Positions 28,308-39,400 of a DNA stretch of 64,000 bases are shown one piece after another (the stretch's first letter is position 1; every line of letters begins with the position of its first letter). Both the position numbers and the translations under genes were made by a program. This DNA comes from Haloquadratum walsbyi J07HQW2 (GTDB lineage Archaea > Halobacteriota > Halobacteria > Halobacteriales > Haloferacaceae). The stretch lies in contig NZ_KE356561.1 in assembly GCF_000415985.1 (NCBI RefSeq), positions 311,660-375,659 on the forward strand, read 5' to 3'. A model generated the notes under the pieces. It made no database searches. It had not been told where the DNA came from and worked only from the letters and a program-made list of their open reading frames with translations.

Positions 28308-28712
28308 ATGAATTGTTCAACATCAACTACAGGAGTATCAGAGGTTGTAAGCACAATTTTACTGATTGCTATTACTGTGCTCGCTGCATCAATTCTCGGG
28401 AGCTTTGTAATTCAGATCACAGGTATTCTCGAGGAACCGGTACAAGGACAATTAGATATTAACTCCGAATATAATCCATCTACGGGATTGTATGATACTC
28501 GAATTACGTACACAAATACAGTTAATGCAGAGAGTATGCTTGTTCGAGCAACGTATGATGGAGAATATGATGGACAGATTAACTCACCAAGATTAACACA
28601 GATTGGTGAAACAATTGAGGTGGCCTACCCTGAGGGAACATATCTCGTTGTGATTGCTGAGAGTAAGGATACTCGGAAAGTAGCTTATCAAGCTCACGTT
28701 GAAGATTTATGA
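28308..28712 (+). CDS. Type IV pilin-like protein
   Basis: A 134-aa protein. The leader MNCSTSTTGVSEVVSTILLI followed by AITVLAASILGSFVIQITG has the V-S-E/P-V cut-site region plus H-domain of haloarchaeal pilins. The head (INSEYNPSTGLYDTRITYTN) is beta-rich. It is a separate promoter unit from the preceding pilin. It lies directly before the secretion ATPase gene, so it is probably assembled by that ATPase and the platform protein at 33511. Confidence 0.8.
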   Translation: MNCSTSTTGVSEVVSTILLIAITVLAASILGSFVIQITGILEEPVQGQLDINSEYNPSTGLYDTRITYTNTVNAESMLVRATYDGEYDGQINSPRLTQIGETIEVAYPEGTYLVVIAESKDTRKVAYQAHVEDL

Positions 28713-28753
28713 GTTTGATATTCTATTCATGCACAGTGTAAGTGCTGAAAAAG

Positions 28754-28784
28754 TTTAAATAATCTAATAGTAACAATATTGTTA
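28754..28784 (+). promoter_or_regulatory. Promoter with palindromic operator before the secretion ATPase gene
   Basis: A TATA-like TTTAAATAA (28754-28762) lies ~31 bases before ATG 28793. Between them is a perfect 14-bp palindrome, TAACAATATTGTTA (28771-28784), overlapping the expected transcription start. It shares the half-site TAACAA/TTGTTA with the inverted 19-bp motifs at 21720 and 21897. A bound protein would block transcription of the ATPase gene. Confidence 0.55.
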
Positions 28785-28792
28785 ACTACTCT

Positions 28793-31700
28793 ATGGGTTC
28801 AAATATTATTAATGATATTTATCGAATATCGGATCATACATTAGTGGTAACACATCTTAATGAAGAAATTCTTATTCGAGCATATGTGAACTCAAATAAT
28901 AAAGAGTGTTTACTGTGGGCATCGGAGTCTGACATCGTTGGGCACAAGGGAAAATTATTACAAAACCAGTCGAAGTTGCAAACTGATCATAATGGACGCT
29001 ATCATTCAATTCGTCTAAAATCGGAGATTGTCGATCAGATAAACGATGATTTTTCACAACTTCACTCAGTAGATAGTGAAGTACAACAATCAGTCTCATC
29101 TGATTCATTGATTAAGCAATTAATTTCGGCTGAAATTGACACCTCAAATCTTGAAGAGGCTTCGTTTGAGGTTATTGAAACTACAGCGAGCAATACAACA
29201 CAAAGTCAACAAAATAATGTAACAAACACATCTACAGAATCGAATGTAGCCCATGTACCTAGCTTTGAGGCTGATACATCATGTTCTAGAGAGGGCGTGA
29301 GCGAAGAAGTATCACTTTCGCCTACCTCACGATCAGAGGAAATTCGTGTTGAGCATTCAGTATCTTCACAGGATACTTCAGTAAAACAGGGAGAAACAGA
29401 GTCCTCAAAAAACCAATTAGCGGATAGTCAGACATCTCAAGAGAGCAATACAGAAGCTGATGAGGATGTCGATGTCGATACAAATTTGAATGATGATCCA
29501 CGGGAAGGCACTGACAGCTTAGTTGAGGCTGAGGATGAAGATGAACCCGATCTTAATAAGGACGAAGAGGAGGCGTCTGAATTGGATATACAAAATTTAC
29601 ATTCAAATAAAGATATTTCAAACACAGATGAAAATATACAGGAAGTTGAGCTAGACGAATCACAAAGAAGTACTGAATCAATAGATACTGCTCAATCTAT
29701 ATCAACTTCTGAAAGTATTGATGACGTGAATGCACGAAGAGGTGTTGATGACATTGAGCAGATACATACACTCGTTGAGTTTGTTTCATCACAAGCTTTT
29801 GCAACACATGTAAACTTGAATCTTCCACTGTTTTCACGCTTGTTTATGTCTAACTACAAGTCATTAGACGAGCTTGAAAGTCAGCGATTCGTGCTTCCGA
29901 CCCAAATAACACAGCAGAAATGGCTATCAGATAGAACGTATAATCAGTCACAGTCGAATGAGTATATTGATTTACAGTCAATAATTTCTTTTGAGACAAT
30001 CAAGAGTCAATTATTATCACCTGAAGCTGGAGATAACACACATAACGAGAAAGTAGAACAGATAGATTATATAATTAAAAATCTTTTAGAGACGGTTCTA
30101 TCTAGATATGTAGAAAATATTAACAAAGATAACCCAGTCAATAAATCAATGAGTAATAATTCTAATCATAATAACGATACCACAGCTGATACAGAAGGTG
30201 AATCGTCAATAAAAAGCAAAGAGATAGATGATGAGCCTTTTTTAGAGAATGAGAGTCAGGATTCTATTAAATTTGATGATAATAACCCTGAAGAAATAGA
30301 AGGATCAATTTCAAAAACTAATAATGACAACTCCTCAGAATTAACTGATGGAATTATTGACCGTATTAAATCCTCGTTAGTTGTGACTGAGTTTGATGAA
30401 GGATCAGATCATGCTGAAGACGTCAATGATGATGCGCAGAGAACACCTGATTCACTCAATGACACAGACGATCAAGACATCGTAGATGGAGAGTCGATTG
30501 AGTCCGATCAGATCGACACTGATAACGAAGAAGTTGAGTTTGAAGATAGTGATCCAGGATCAGAATTAGAACCAGAAGATGTGCAAATAGACACGAAAAC
30601 GGACACAGATACAGATATTGACACTGAGATCGAAATACAATCTGAGGCGTTTTCTGCATCATCTAGTGCATATATAGAAGATAACTCAACGCAGAGAGAT
30701 AACACTGATTTAGAGGATAACATTGGTGATACAAATAATCAAGATGATTTATTTTATCCTCGGAATCCGATGTCGTCAAATCAATCAGAGTCGGGACTGT
30801 TAGCGACGGTTTTTGGAATTTTTGAGCAGGACGTAACAGATGAGACTACATCCCACCCAACGGAGGATTCACACACTATTTTGCCAGAGTGGTTTACACA
30901 AAATCTTGGACGCAATACGGAGTATACACCTCCTGCAGAGTTAACACCAGCATATCCGTTTGAAAAGACGGGAATATTGGTATATAGGTATGTATCAGAG
31001 CTACGAGACAACGCAGCAGCAGGAAATATAACTGCTGAACGGAGACTCGAGGATGCTTCCCGCCGGTTTGATCGATTAAAACAAAAACGACCGACAATTC
31101 GTGGATTGAAGTTCTCGATGTTTATTGTTTCGACCCTCTTTTTATATGCGGCGATGATTCTGATATCAAAAAAACTGTTAGATCCTGGTTCACTCTCTTA
31201 TCTATTCATCATCACAGAGAATCGAATTGCAGATTTACTTCTTGTTGATATTGCACTCATTGGATCGTTTGTGATGGCGTCATTTATATTCAAATTTATT
31301 GGACAGCGAACAGCTCCACAGATTGGGTATTATGCAGGAGAAGTCGCTCGGTGGGCGATTGTGTTTGTTCAATTAATTCCGTTAATTGCGATGTCAGTGT
31401 TTCTTTATCGACCAGTTTCTGAGCGAGGGACTGCTAATCAGATTCTCAACACATATTACCAGAATGTCAATGCCTTAGAACAACAAGTACCAGAAATTGT
31501 AGTTCAGCTCGGAACGTACTATTATTATGAGATTTCACCATTAGGTTATTCACCACTTGAACTTACATCCTGGTTTCTCGGTACAGGCATAATTTTTGCT
31601 CTTCCATTTGCTGCACAATATTGGCAGGCAAAGACGTATGCAACATCACTACAGTCGAAAGAGCTTCCAAAGTCAAGAGAAAGTCAAGATTCAACAGATG

Positions 31701-33517
31701 CTGAGGTTGACGCTGACGATACAGAGGACTTCGATATTACAGACGTTGCTTCCTGGAACGAATCAAAAGTTGGAACTCCAACTATCGAATCAGGAACGGG
31801 ATATGAGACTGCAGAGCAACTGTTATCTATACCTGATCAAATGAGATTAGAGCCATACGAGGATTACGTAGAAGTGCTTAGATACTGGATCAATGAACCA
31901 TATACTTTCATCTCAATTCTCCGAGACGACGAACAGTCGGATTATCGGTATTTCGTCATGGAGCCACAATTAAACAGTGAAGAAGAGCACTTGTTGTTGG
32001 AAGAGTTCGAAGAACGCCTGGAGACTCGGTTACTGTTTAATACTGTTGAGCCATCTGAAAATGAGACTGAAGTTGAGCTGAAGATTGATTTGCTTCATGA
32101 GGAAGTGATCAGTCTAGCTGAGGAGTATAATGTCTCAGTGACTGAGCAGACCTTTCATAAATTACTGTATTATCTCGAACGGAATTTCGTTCACTATGGA
32201 CCAATTCAGCCGCTAATGGAAGATGTGAATATTGAAGATATCTCATGTGATGGTGATTCTGTTCCAGTGTTCGTATTCCATCAGCACTACAACGATATGA
32301 TGTCAAACATCTTGTTTGAATCAAAAGAACTGCGTCAGTTTATTATTCAATTAGCTCAGCGTTCTAGCGAGCATATTAGTTCTGCTCGACCAATTGTTGA
32401 TGCCTCACTACCAACAGGTGATCGGATTAATATGACTCTTGGAGACGAGGTAACTACTCGTGGATCAACGTTTACAATTCGTATTTTCCAAAAAACTCCA
32501 TTTACACCAGTTCATTTGATTGAGACAAATACATTCTCTATTGAGCAAATGGCATATATTTGGCAGGCAATTCAGTATGACAAATCACTGATTTTTGCCG
32601 GTGGCACTGCGAGTGGCAAGACAACTTCAATGAACGCAGTAAGTTTGTTCATCCCGCCAAAATCAAAAGTTGTCACAATTGAGGATACCCGCGAGATTTC
32701 ACTGCCGCATATAAATTGGATCCCCGGCGTGACCCGAGAAGGGTTTGGGGGAATCGGTGACATTGACGGAGCAGGTAGTATTAATATGTTTGATCTTGTC
32801 GTGAGTGCGCTTCGACAGCGTCCAGAGTATATGATCGTTGGTGAGATTCGTGACGAAGCTGCAATTTCACTCTTTCAGGCAATGAGTACCGGACATACGA
32901 CATATTCAACAATGCATGCTGATTCTGTAAAGCGAGCGATTAGTCGATTGACAAACCCACCAATCAACGTTCCACAAGATATGATATCAGCACTTGATAT
33001 TGTCTGCATTCAAAATCAAGTTCGTATTCAAGATGCTGAAACAGGCGATATAAAGAATGTTCGTCGGAATGAGACAACCACAGAAATTGTAAGCGTTAAT
33101 CCAGATATCAAAACAACCACTCCATTCATTCGAGATGCACAGCTAGATGAATTCAGATCAAACTTTGATGATTCACAAGTAATTGATCAGATTCGTGAAG
33201 AGCAAGGATGGACTCAAAAGGAACTCTTCGAAGATCTTGAGGCAAGGCAGCAGACACTGGAGTATCTTGTAGATAACGATATTAAGGACGTAGGAGATGT
33301 TACACGGACAATTCAAGCGTATATGCTCAATCCATCACGAGTTACAAAAGATGCAAAAGAGGGGGTCCTCAATCCAGATGATTACAAAGATATCACAGAA
33401 ATCGATCTCACTAAAGTCACCAGTTCACTCAAGCTTGGTGACTCAGTGCTCGAAACCATGGATTCAGCCCGAAGACTACCACAAGATGTTATTGAAGAAA
33501 CAAAACAATCATGGTAA
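28793..33517 (+). CDS. Giant membrane-linked type II/IV secretion (PilB/TadA-type) ATPase
   Basis: A 1574-aa protein. Residues 1-~110 form a small folded domain; ~110-740 are extremely acidic, Ser/Asp/Glu/Asn-rich and disordered. About four hydrophobic spans follow between ~765 and 940 (FSMFIVSTLFLYAAMIL, IGSFVMASFIFKFIG, WAIVFVQLIPLIAMSVFLY, WFLGTGIIFALPFAAQYW). The C-terminal half is the secretion ATPase: Walker A AGGTASGKTTSM (~1266), Asp box VVTIEDTREI, Walker B YMIVGEIRDEA (~1344), His box STGHTTYSTMHAD (~1366). Family members are normally 500-1000 aa and soluble; the membrane spans and long acidic region are exceptional. Partner: the platform protein, whose ATG overlaps this stop. Role: power pilin assembly or retraction. 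Regulated through the palindrome at 28771. Confidence 0.85.
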   Translation: MGSNIINDIYRISDHTLVVTHLNEEILIRAYVNSNNKECLLWASESDIVGHKGKLLQNQSKLQTDHNGRYHSIRLKSEIVDQINDDFSQLHSVDSEVQQSVSSDSLIKQLISAEIDTSNLEEASFEVIETTASNTTQSQQNNVTNTSTESNVAHVPSFEADTSCSREGVSEEVSLSPTSRSEEIRVEHSVSSQDTSVKQGETESSKNQLADSQTSQESNTEADEDVDVDTNLNDDPREGTDSLVEAEDEDEPDLNKDEEEASELDIQNLHSNKDISNTDENIQEVELDESQRSTESIDTAQSISTSESIDDVNARRGVDDIEQIHTLVEFVSSQAFATHVNLNLPLFSRLFMSNYKSLDELESQRFVLPTQITQQKWLSDRTYNQSQSNEYIDLQSIISFETIKSQLLSPEAGDNTHNEKVEQIDYIIKNLLETVLSRYVENINKDNPVNKSMSNNSNHNNDTTADTEGESSIKSKEIDDEPFLENESQDSIKFDDNNPEEIEGSISKTNNDNSSELTDGIIDRIKSSLVVTEFDEGSDHAEDVNDDAQRTPDSLNDTDDQDIVDGESIESDQIDTDNEEVEFEDSDPGSELEPEDVQIDTKTDTDTDIDTEIEIQSEAFSASSSAYIEDNSTQRDNTDLEDNIGDTNNQDDLFYPRNPMSSNQSESGLLATVFGIFEQDVTDETTSHPTEDSHTILPEWFTQNLGRNTEYTPPAELTPAYPFEKTGILVYRYVSELRDNAAAGNITAERRLEDASRRFDRLKQKRPTIRGLKFSMFIVSTLFLYAAMILISKKLLDPGSLSYLFIITENRIADLLLVDIALIGSFVMASFIFKFIGQRTAPQIGYYAGEVARWAIVFVQLIPLIAMSVFLYRPVSERGTANQILNTYYQNVNALEQQVPEIVVQLGTYYYYEISPLGYSPLELTSWFLGTGIIFALPFAAQYWQAKTYATSLQSKELPKSRESQDSTDAEVDADDTEDFDITDVASWNESKVGTPTIESGTGYETAEQLLSIPDQMRLEPYEDYVEVLRYWINEPYTFISILRDDEQSDYRYFVMEPQLNSEEEHLLLEEFEERLETRLLFNTVEPSENETEVELKIDLLHEEVISLAEEYNVSVTEQTFHKLLYYLERNFVHYGPIQPLMEDVNIEDISCDGDSVPVFVFHQHYNDMMSNILFESKELRQFIIQLAQRSSEHISSARPIVDASLPTGDRINMTLGDEVTTRGSTFTIRIFQKTPFTPVHLIETNTFSIEQMAYIWQAIQYDKSLIFAGGTASGKTTSMNAVSLFIPPKSKVVTIEDTREISLPHINWIPGVTREGFGGIGDIDGAGSINMFDLVVSALRQRPEYMIVGEIRDEAAISLFQAMSTGHTTYSTMHADSVKRAISRLTNPPINVPQDMISALDIVCIQNQVRIQDAETGDIKNVRRNETTTEIVSVNPDIKTTTPFIRDAQLDEFRSNFDDSQVIDQIREEQGWTQKELFEDLEARQQTLEYLVDNDIKDVGDVTRTIQAYMLNPSRVTKDAKEGVLNPDDYKDITEIDLTKVTSSLKLGDSVLETMDSARRLPQDVIEETKQSW

Positions 33518-35553
33518 CAAAACCAACTCACTTGGAAACAACAGAGCCACCTGAACCACGAGGTTCACGATCTGATAAGAGCAACTGGATACGACGAATC
33601 GATAACGTCGCATACTCAATCTTTGGAGACTTCTTCAAGCGACGTAAAGACACTACCTTTGAGTCGATTGGAACGTCACTTCAGCAAGCACGAATACCAA
33701 TTAGTTCGGATCTCTACTTATCACGAATTGCATTTGTTACTATAATTTGCACCGCTGTGATTGCAGTCATTCACTTAGGGTTCGCAATTATACTTGGGGT
33801 CTCAGGAATCGGAGCAACTTTCAGTTCACTTCCTGCACCCTTGGACATTTTTGTTGGGACTGTTTTACTTCTTCTCACATCTCTCATATCTACTGGGATT
33901 TCACTCGGAATAGGAATTGCCTATCCGTATACACGATTGTCTCTCATAATCTCAGATAGAAAACGAAAAATTGACAACATGATACCATTCGCAACCACCT
34001 ATCTGTTTGCACTTACACGCGGAGGAATGGATTTCGTTGAAGCACTTCGAACACTCGCTGAATCAGACGATGCTTATGGAGAAGCTGCAAAAGAAACCCA
34101 ATCAGTTATTCAAGATATGGATTACATGTCAATCGATCTCCCACGAGCAATGCGGAGGGGGTCACAACGATCGGCTTCAACAAAATTCTCTGAATTTATG
34201 GATGATCTTGTTGCGATTATTGATTCCGGAGCAGATATGTCACCATTTCTCGAATCAAAAGCTGAAGAATTCCTTGAGCAAAATGAACGTGAACAAGAAA
34301 ACTTCCTGGAGACGTTAGCTCTTCTCGGAGAGGTTTATGTGACCGCATTTGTCGCTGGTCCGTTATTTTTGATCATTATTACCGTCGTTATGGCAATGCT
34401 TGGAGGTTCTGCAATAACTCAATTATATGGTATTGTGTATGGACTACTTCCAATGATGAATGTCGCATTCTTCATTCTTATCGACACAATCACTATTGAT
34501 GAAAGCAAGCGAAACCGAACTATCTACACTGAACGTGTCAATAAGTCAATTGATGAAGTGACAGACGAATATAAAGAACAGATTGAAGCTAACAGTCGCA
34601 TTCAAAATATAATCAAAGCTAAAGAATATCGTGAAAGTAGCGAGTATATTCGAGAGCCGCTTTCCTGGCTTCTGGATAAACCATTTCGAACATTATACAT
34701 TACCGCTCCAATTGCGTTTTTATATACACTCGTTGCAATCATTATTCAACCGTACCCACTATCCTTTGAGGGTCTGAGTTCATTTCCTGTTGAAACAACG
34801 GTTACATACTTGCTTATTCCACTATCTATCTCGTTAATCCCATTCACTATTTTTTACGAGATCACAACAAGACGTAAGAGGAAAATACTCAATCGATTCC
34901 CTGACTCTCTCAAGCAACTTGCATCATCAAACTCAATTGGGCTTACTCTCACAGAATCTCTCAGAGCGACTTCAGACGCAACAAGCGGTGTTATCGGAGA
35001 AGAATTCAATAAAGTAAGTAACGATATCCGGTGGTACAATAACATCACAGAGGCACTCGTTAGTTTTGCAAATCGAATCAAAATTGCCGAAGTTGCTCGT
35101 ACTGTTAAACTTGTTACCAAATCAAATGAAGCGTCTGGTGACATCTCAGGAGTACTCGATATCGCTGCTAAGGACGTTACAAAACGGCAGATTCTTCGAA
35201 AACAAAGATTCAATGAAATGACCATGTACACTGTCGTTATTATCATATCATACGTTGTTTATCTCTTTGTCATCGCAATGCTCGACGCCGCATTCCTGTC
35301 AGAAATAGCTGCAATCAAAGAAAGTACCGCTGGGGCAACGTCAACAGGGGCTGGAAGCAGTAGTGGATTTGGAACAAATCTTTCATCACTTCCAATAGAT
35401 CTCTTCCGCATGGTGTTTTATCACTCGGCGCTTCTTCAAGGGCTTGGATCTGGACTTCTTGCTGGACAACTCGGGCAAAATGATGTTAGGGCAGGAATAA
35501 AATATGCTATCGCCCTCATGACGATTTCAACTATTGTTTTCTTGGTTATATAG
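33511..35553 (+). CDS. PilC/TadC-type platform membrane protein (type II secretion F domain)
   Basis: A 680-aa protein. Two T2SS-F-like modules: residues ~140-290 (MIPFATTYLFALTRGGMDFV, ...) and ~445-600 (FPDSLKQLASSNSIGLTLTE, ...), each followed by paired hydrophobic helices, with additional spans near 70-140 and at the C-terminus; about 8-9 in all. This is the usual double-module form of archaeal pilus and archaellum platforms. The ATG overlaps the ATPase gene by 7 bases, showing co-translation. It forms the inner-membrane base on which the ATPase acts. No preflagellin or archaellum genes are nearby, so this is a pilus-type rather than archaellum system. Confidence 0.9.
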   Translation: MVTKPTHLETTEPPEPRGSRSDKSNWIRRIDNVAYSIFGDFFKRRKDTTFESIGTSLQQARIPISSDLYLSRIAFVTIICTAVIAVIHLGFAIILGVSGIGATFSSLPAPLDIFVGTVLLLLTSLISTGISLGIGIAYPYTRLSLIISDRKRKIDNMIPFATTYLFALTRGGMDFVEALRTLAESDDAYGEAAKETQSVIQDMDYMSIDLPRAMRRGSQRSASTKFSEFMDDLVAIIDSGADMSPFLESKAEEFLEQNEREQENFLETLALLGEVYVTAFVAGPLFLIIITVVMAMLGGSAITQLYGIVYGLLPMMNVAFFILIDTITIDESKRNRTIYTERVNKSIDEVTDEYKEQIEANSRIQNIIKAKEYRESSEYIREPLSWLLDKPFRTLYITAPIAFLYTLVAIIIQPYPLSFEGLSSFPVETTVTYLLIPLSISLIPFTIFYEITTRRKRKILNRFPDSLKQLASSNSIGLTLTESLRATSDATSGVIGEEFNKVSNDIRWYNNITEALVSFANRIKIAEVARTVKLVTKSNEASGDISGVLDIAAKDVTKRQILRKQRFNEMTMYTVVIIISYVVYLFVIAMLDAAFLSEIAAIKESTAGATSTGAGSSSGFGTNLSSLPIDLFRMVFYHSALLQGLGSGLLAGQLGQNDVRAGIKYAIALMTISTIVFLVI

Positions 35554-35626
35554 TCATAACTTTGATACTAGATTTTAATTAATGTATCTAGATATCACAA
35601 AACGATACACTCGAAACATAAGAAAA

Positions 35627-35634
35627 TTTATATA
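35627..35634 (+). promoter_or_regulatory. TATA box for the pilin gene at 35660
   Basis: TTTATATA lies 26-33 bases before ATG 35660, favouring that start over the upstream ATG at 35582. Confidence 0.5.
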
Positions 35635-35659
35635 TTTGTTATTACATTATACAGTTGAT

Positions 35660-36025
35660 ATGTTTAGTATCAAGAACCGAGCAGAAGACGGTGTATCGCC
35701 AGTTGTCGGTGTAACACTCCTTATCGGAGTAACAGTAATTCTCGCAGCAGTTGTTGGTGGATTTGTTCTTGATCTTGGAAACAATGTTCAGGAGAATCCA
35801 CAGGCAGGTGTCTCATTCAGTCAGGACGGTACTAATGTAAGCGTTCAAGTTGTTTCAATGGAGAACGCAGACTCTCTTGACGTTCGTCTAGACGAAACTT
35901 CACAGGGAAGTCTTGCATCTGTTGGTGACTCTCTTGATGTAGTTGGATCAAGCGGTGCCGATATTACAATTGTCGGAACTCTAGACGGCAAGGACGCTGT
36001 CCTTCAGACATACACTGTCGAATAA
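35660..36025 (+). CDS. Type IV pilin-like protein
   Basis: A 121-aa protein starting MFSIKNRAEDGVSPVVGVTL. The leader has R-A-E-D-G before V-S-P-V-V-G and the H-domain VTLLIGVTVILAAVVGGFVL, the textbook haloarchaeal pilin signal. The head is beta-rich (GVSFSQDGTNVSVQVVSMEN). It is the best-conserved pilin of the cluster and sits directly after the platform gene, so it is a good candidate for the major subunit. An upstream ATG (35582) would add 26 residues that are not leader-like. Confidence 0.85.
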   Translation: MFSIKNRAEDGVSPVVGVTLLIGVTVILAAVVGGFVLDLGNNVQENPQAGVSFSQDGTNVSVQVVSMENADSLDVRLDETSQGSLASVGDSLDVVGSSGADITIVGTLDGKDAVLQTYTVE

Positions 36026-36148
36026 ATACTCGTACATATTCAGTTTTCTTTTTTATTAGTCGAAGTAATTGATGGGGTATAGCTGTAGATATTTCAATTA
36101 TAGTTTCACATAACAGCTATACAGAATTCAATTCAATATAATATTATA

Positions 36149-36286
36149 GTGTCTGGTATTAAAAATCGAGTAGAAGATGTTGTAACACCAATCTCTATTC
36201 TAATACTTCTTAGTGGAATCTCAGGAGCTATGATCAATCAGTTGTTGTTTTTTTATCTGATCAGGTCTTTCTTTGGCTTCATCTGA
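36149..36286 (+). pseudogene. Truncated duplicate of the neighbouring pilin
   Basis: A GTG-started 45-codon frame reads VSGIKNRVEDVVTPISILIL, parallel to MFSIKNRAEDGVSPVVGVTL of the pilin at 35660, then loses the match and ends after SFFGFI. The leader and the first half of the H-domain remain, but the head is gone. It is a decayed tandem copy. Confidence 0.55.
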
Positions 36287-36390
36287 TTCTGAAACAACGT
36301 CTGACAAATTTCTAGATATTGGTTACTGTTAATCATACATATGAAATAACTCATAGTCTCTTTGCTGCAATAGAGATAATTGTCAACAGT

Positions 36391-36401
36391 TTAATATATA
36401 A
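36391..36401 (+). promoter_or_regulatory. TATA-rich promoter for the gene at 36422
   Basis: TTAATATATAA ends about 20 bases before ATG 36422, a normal archaeal promoter position for a very short leader. Confidence 0.45.
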
Positions 36402-36421
36402 GTGTAATTATGAATTAACCA

Positions 36422-39400
36422 ATGAAAATACAGAATCCAGATTCAGTCTCAACGGATTCTCGTTCGGAGATGGTCTGTCCAAGTTGCTTCACAGTAGGTC
36501 TTGAGCAACATCCTGGTTACGTGTCTGATTATTCAGGGAAATCAGAAATCTTGTATGCAACTCGGTGTCCAAATCCAGAGTGTGAGTATCATCGTGCAAA
36601 AGGGGTCCCATCGAAACTCGTCCAAGGACAATATTCGGGAACATCATTATTATCGTTGGTATCTATTCAACCCTTGCTGATTGTAGTCGTCGTATTCGTT
36701 GGGATTGGCTTTGTCAGTGTCAATATCCTCGGGTTTGCATTACCAGCAACAGGTGTTGGTATTGTAGATGATGTTTTTGACGGTAGTACCCAGAGTGTAA
36801 GTGGATCAATTAGTTCTCCTACTGGGTCTGTATCTGGGGTAGAAGTGAGCGTTCAAGCAACAGATATCTCCACACGATCAGACTCTAACGGATATTTTTC
36901 ATTGAAAGGGATATCAACAACATCTGATCAGCGATTATTAATTGTCCCTTCTTCTGAATCTCCATATGCTCCAACGTCGGTTATGAGTTCAGATCTTCCG
37001 AAGAGCTCAGATCCAGATGTCGAATTGAATGCTGAGATTGTTCTCAGTTCTGTTGAAGATTTATTAGTAAGTGATGTTGTGACAAATGATTCGATTGAGT
37101 ATTCTGTTGCACACCCTGACAATCTTCCTGAGAGTGTAAATATTGTTGTGAAGCCTCCTGAGACCTCTGAAGTTACTGATTCAACTATATTACGTGGAAG
37201 CGGAACACATAGAGTTCTGATTCCAGGAGAGATTGTGAGTGATTCTGTGCGTGTATCTGGATCTGCTGAGATGTCTTTGAGGACTGCACAGTATACATGG
37301 AGAGGTAAATCAATTGGATTGGACATTCCTGATGGAACTGTTCCGGTAAGTATCTCAGTAAATCTCACTGAAGAATTATCGTCTGTTGAAAAGTCGGAAT
37401 CATTCTTAGTTTCTAATGGAGACAGTATTGAGGTGCCATATAGTCCGTCAACAATTGCCGATGATGCACAAGTGACGTTGTCGGGGGGAAGTTCAAGGGC
37501 TCCAACAACTGTCGAGGATGTGTTTTCAGCGGACAATCCCCGAATAGAGATTCGTGATGAGGATGCGCCGAGTGAAGTAACAGTAACTATCACAGGAAAC
37601 AAATCTAATCAAGAACGCACTGCGTCGGGGAAAATTAATGCTGAGAGTATAACGCTACCAGTGTCAGGATCAGTCCCTCTTGACGATGTTGTTTTTAGAT
37701 TAGATGATGTGACTCCAACAGAAGAGGTAATCACGAAATCAACGGTCAGTGCTGATGGATCAAGCGGTTTAGAGAGAAAACGAACGTCAAAAAAGATAAT
37801 TGATAATTCAGGGACATATACAGTTTCATTTAGTGAGTCAGTTGATAGAAATGGCGGATTAGTCACCAAAGGGTATCGAATAAATGGGGAGTCAACAGCA
37901 GTGCGTGGTGATACAGCAACCTTGTCGCTATCTGAAGATGATAAAATATGGTTTTGGATCGAGGCATCACAGCAGACGTACTCACAAAATAAGTCATTTG
38001 ACGGGTTTCAGGATCTAACAGTCGAGAACTCTCGAGTGAGTAACTCGGAGGTGGCTAAAACAGAATCTGTAAGCATTACCGCAGACTTGTCATATGCTGG
38101 ATCTGGTGGAACAAGTGTTCCTGTGTATCTATTTGTTGATGGGGTTCGTGAGCAAAAGAAATCAAGTGTTTTTATTGATTCACGTCAGGAAAAACAAGTG
38201 CAGTTTACGGGAGTTTCTTTCACTCGACCAGGAGTCCACACGGTAAGTATCAATGATGGTGAGAAGGTCGACATTGTAGTTGGGTCTGGAAAGCCTAAGT
38301 CGGGATCTGGAAGTGTAACAGCCGAACTTACTCGCAGTCCAACAGATCCAGGAATTGAATTGCAGGACAGAAGAACACAAGAGACAGTTTGTGCTGTAAC
38401 AGTTCAGAATCCAGCATGTGAAATTGCATCTGTTAATCCAGATGATCCACGGTTTATGATTAATGCTATCGGAGTTCAGTCTGGAAAATACGAGATTCTC
38501 TATACTGAACGAAACGGTCAGGGTGACGTTACAATCGACATCGATGCTGATGGAGAACCTGAATTAACTCATCCAGGTGTTCTTGAAGATAATGAGACAT
38601 TGCAGGCAACAAAATCACTTCCAGCCGGAACACGATCTATTCTGTTTGATGTTGGAATAGGCGACGATCTTCCGTATGTGATTACTTATACGCAAAAGAA
38701 TCAAATTTTACAACCAAAGATTATTGCTGGAACTGAAGTGGTAGTGAATGAAACGTCGAGTTTCAAGGGATCTAAGACGTATACGTTCACTCCACCAACA
38801 CAAATTACTCAATATCGGGTTGAAACACCTGATTTAAGCGAATTTACAGCGGAATTTAGATGGGTCGAATCAGGGCAGTCGACGTATCCATCTGTATTAA
38901 TCAATCGTATTGAGGTATGTTCTCCAATTGATTTTATTAAGACGTCTCGATGTAGAGTGACAGATGATTCTCTTGCTGCATTACAAACAGACGACTTAGA
39001 GTTTATTATGTTGACAAATTCTCAAGCAAAGTTTGAAACAGAAGTACAAGCGGTGAGTTTGCCATCAGCGATTGATGTGAGTGGACCTGAGGGAGCAACA
39101 AGAATTACGCCGAGTGTTGGGACAGACTCTCAGCGATGGTCGGGAGATTCAGCTGAAGATATACTCGTGTCTCGAGACAATACAGTGACGATCGTTTCGC
39201 CAGGTGAGACAGAGAGTGAGTTATTGAAAACAACGTTTGAGTATACGTATGTGCCATATCCTGCCGAAAATCCAACTGTTGTATTGATTAATGAGGGAAT
39301 TGAGCAGGAATATGTACTTCCAAGTGGCGTGAAGACATCTGGAGGGAATCTTGATGATCCATATACCATTGAGATTCCATCTGATTATTTTTCATTTGGG

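Noticed and set aside
28793-33517. Acidic repeats considered as a tandem-repeat locus
   Set aside because: The region is compositionally simple (D/E/S/N) but without a regular repeat period at DNA level.
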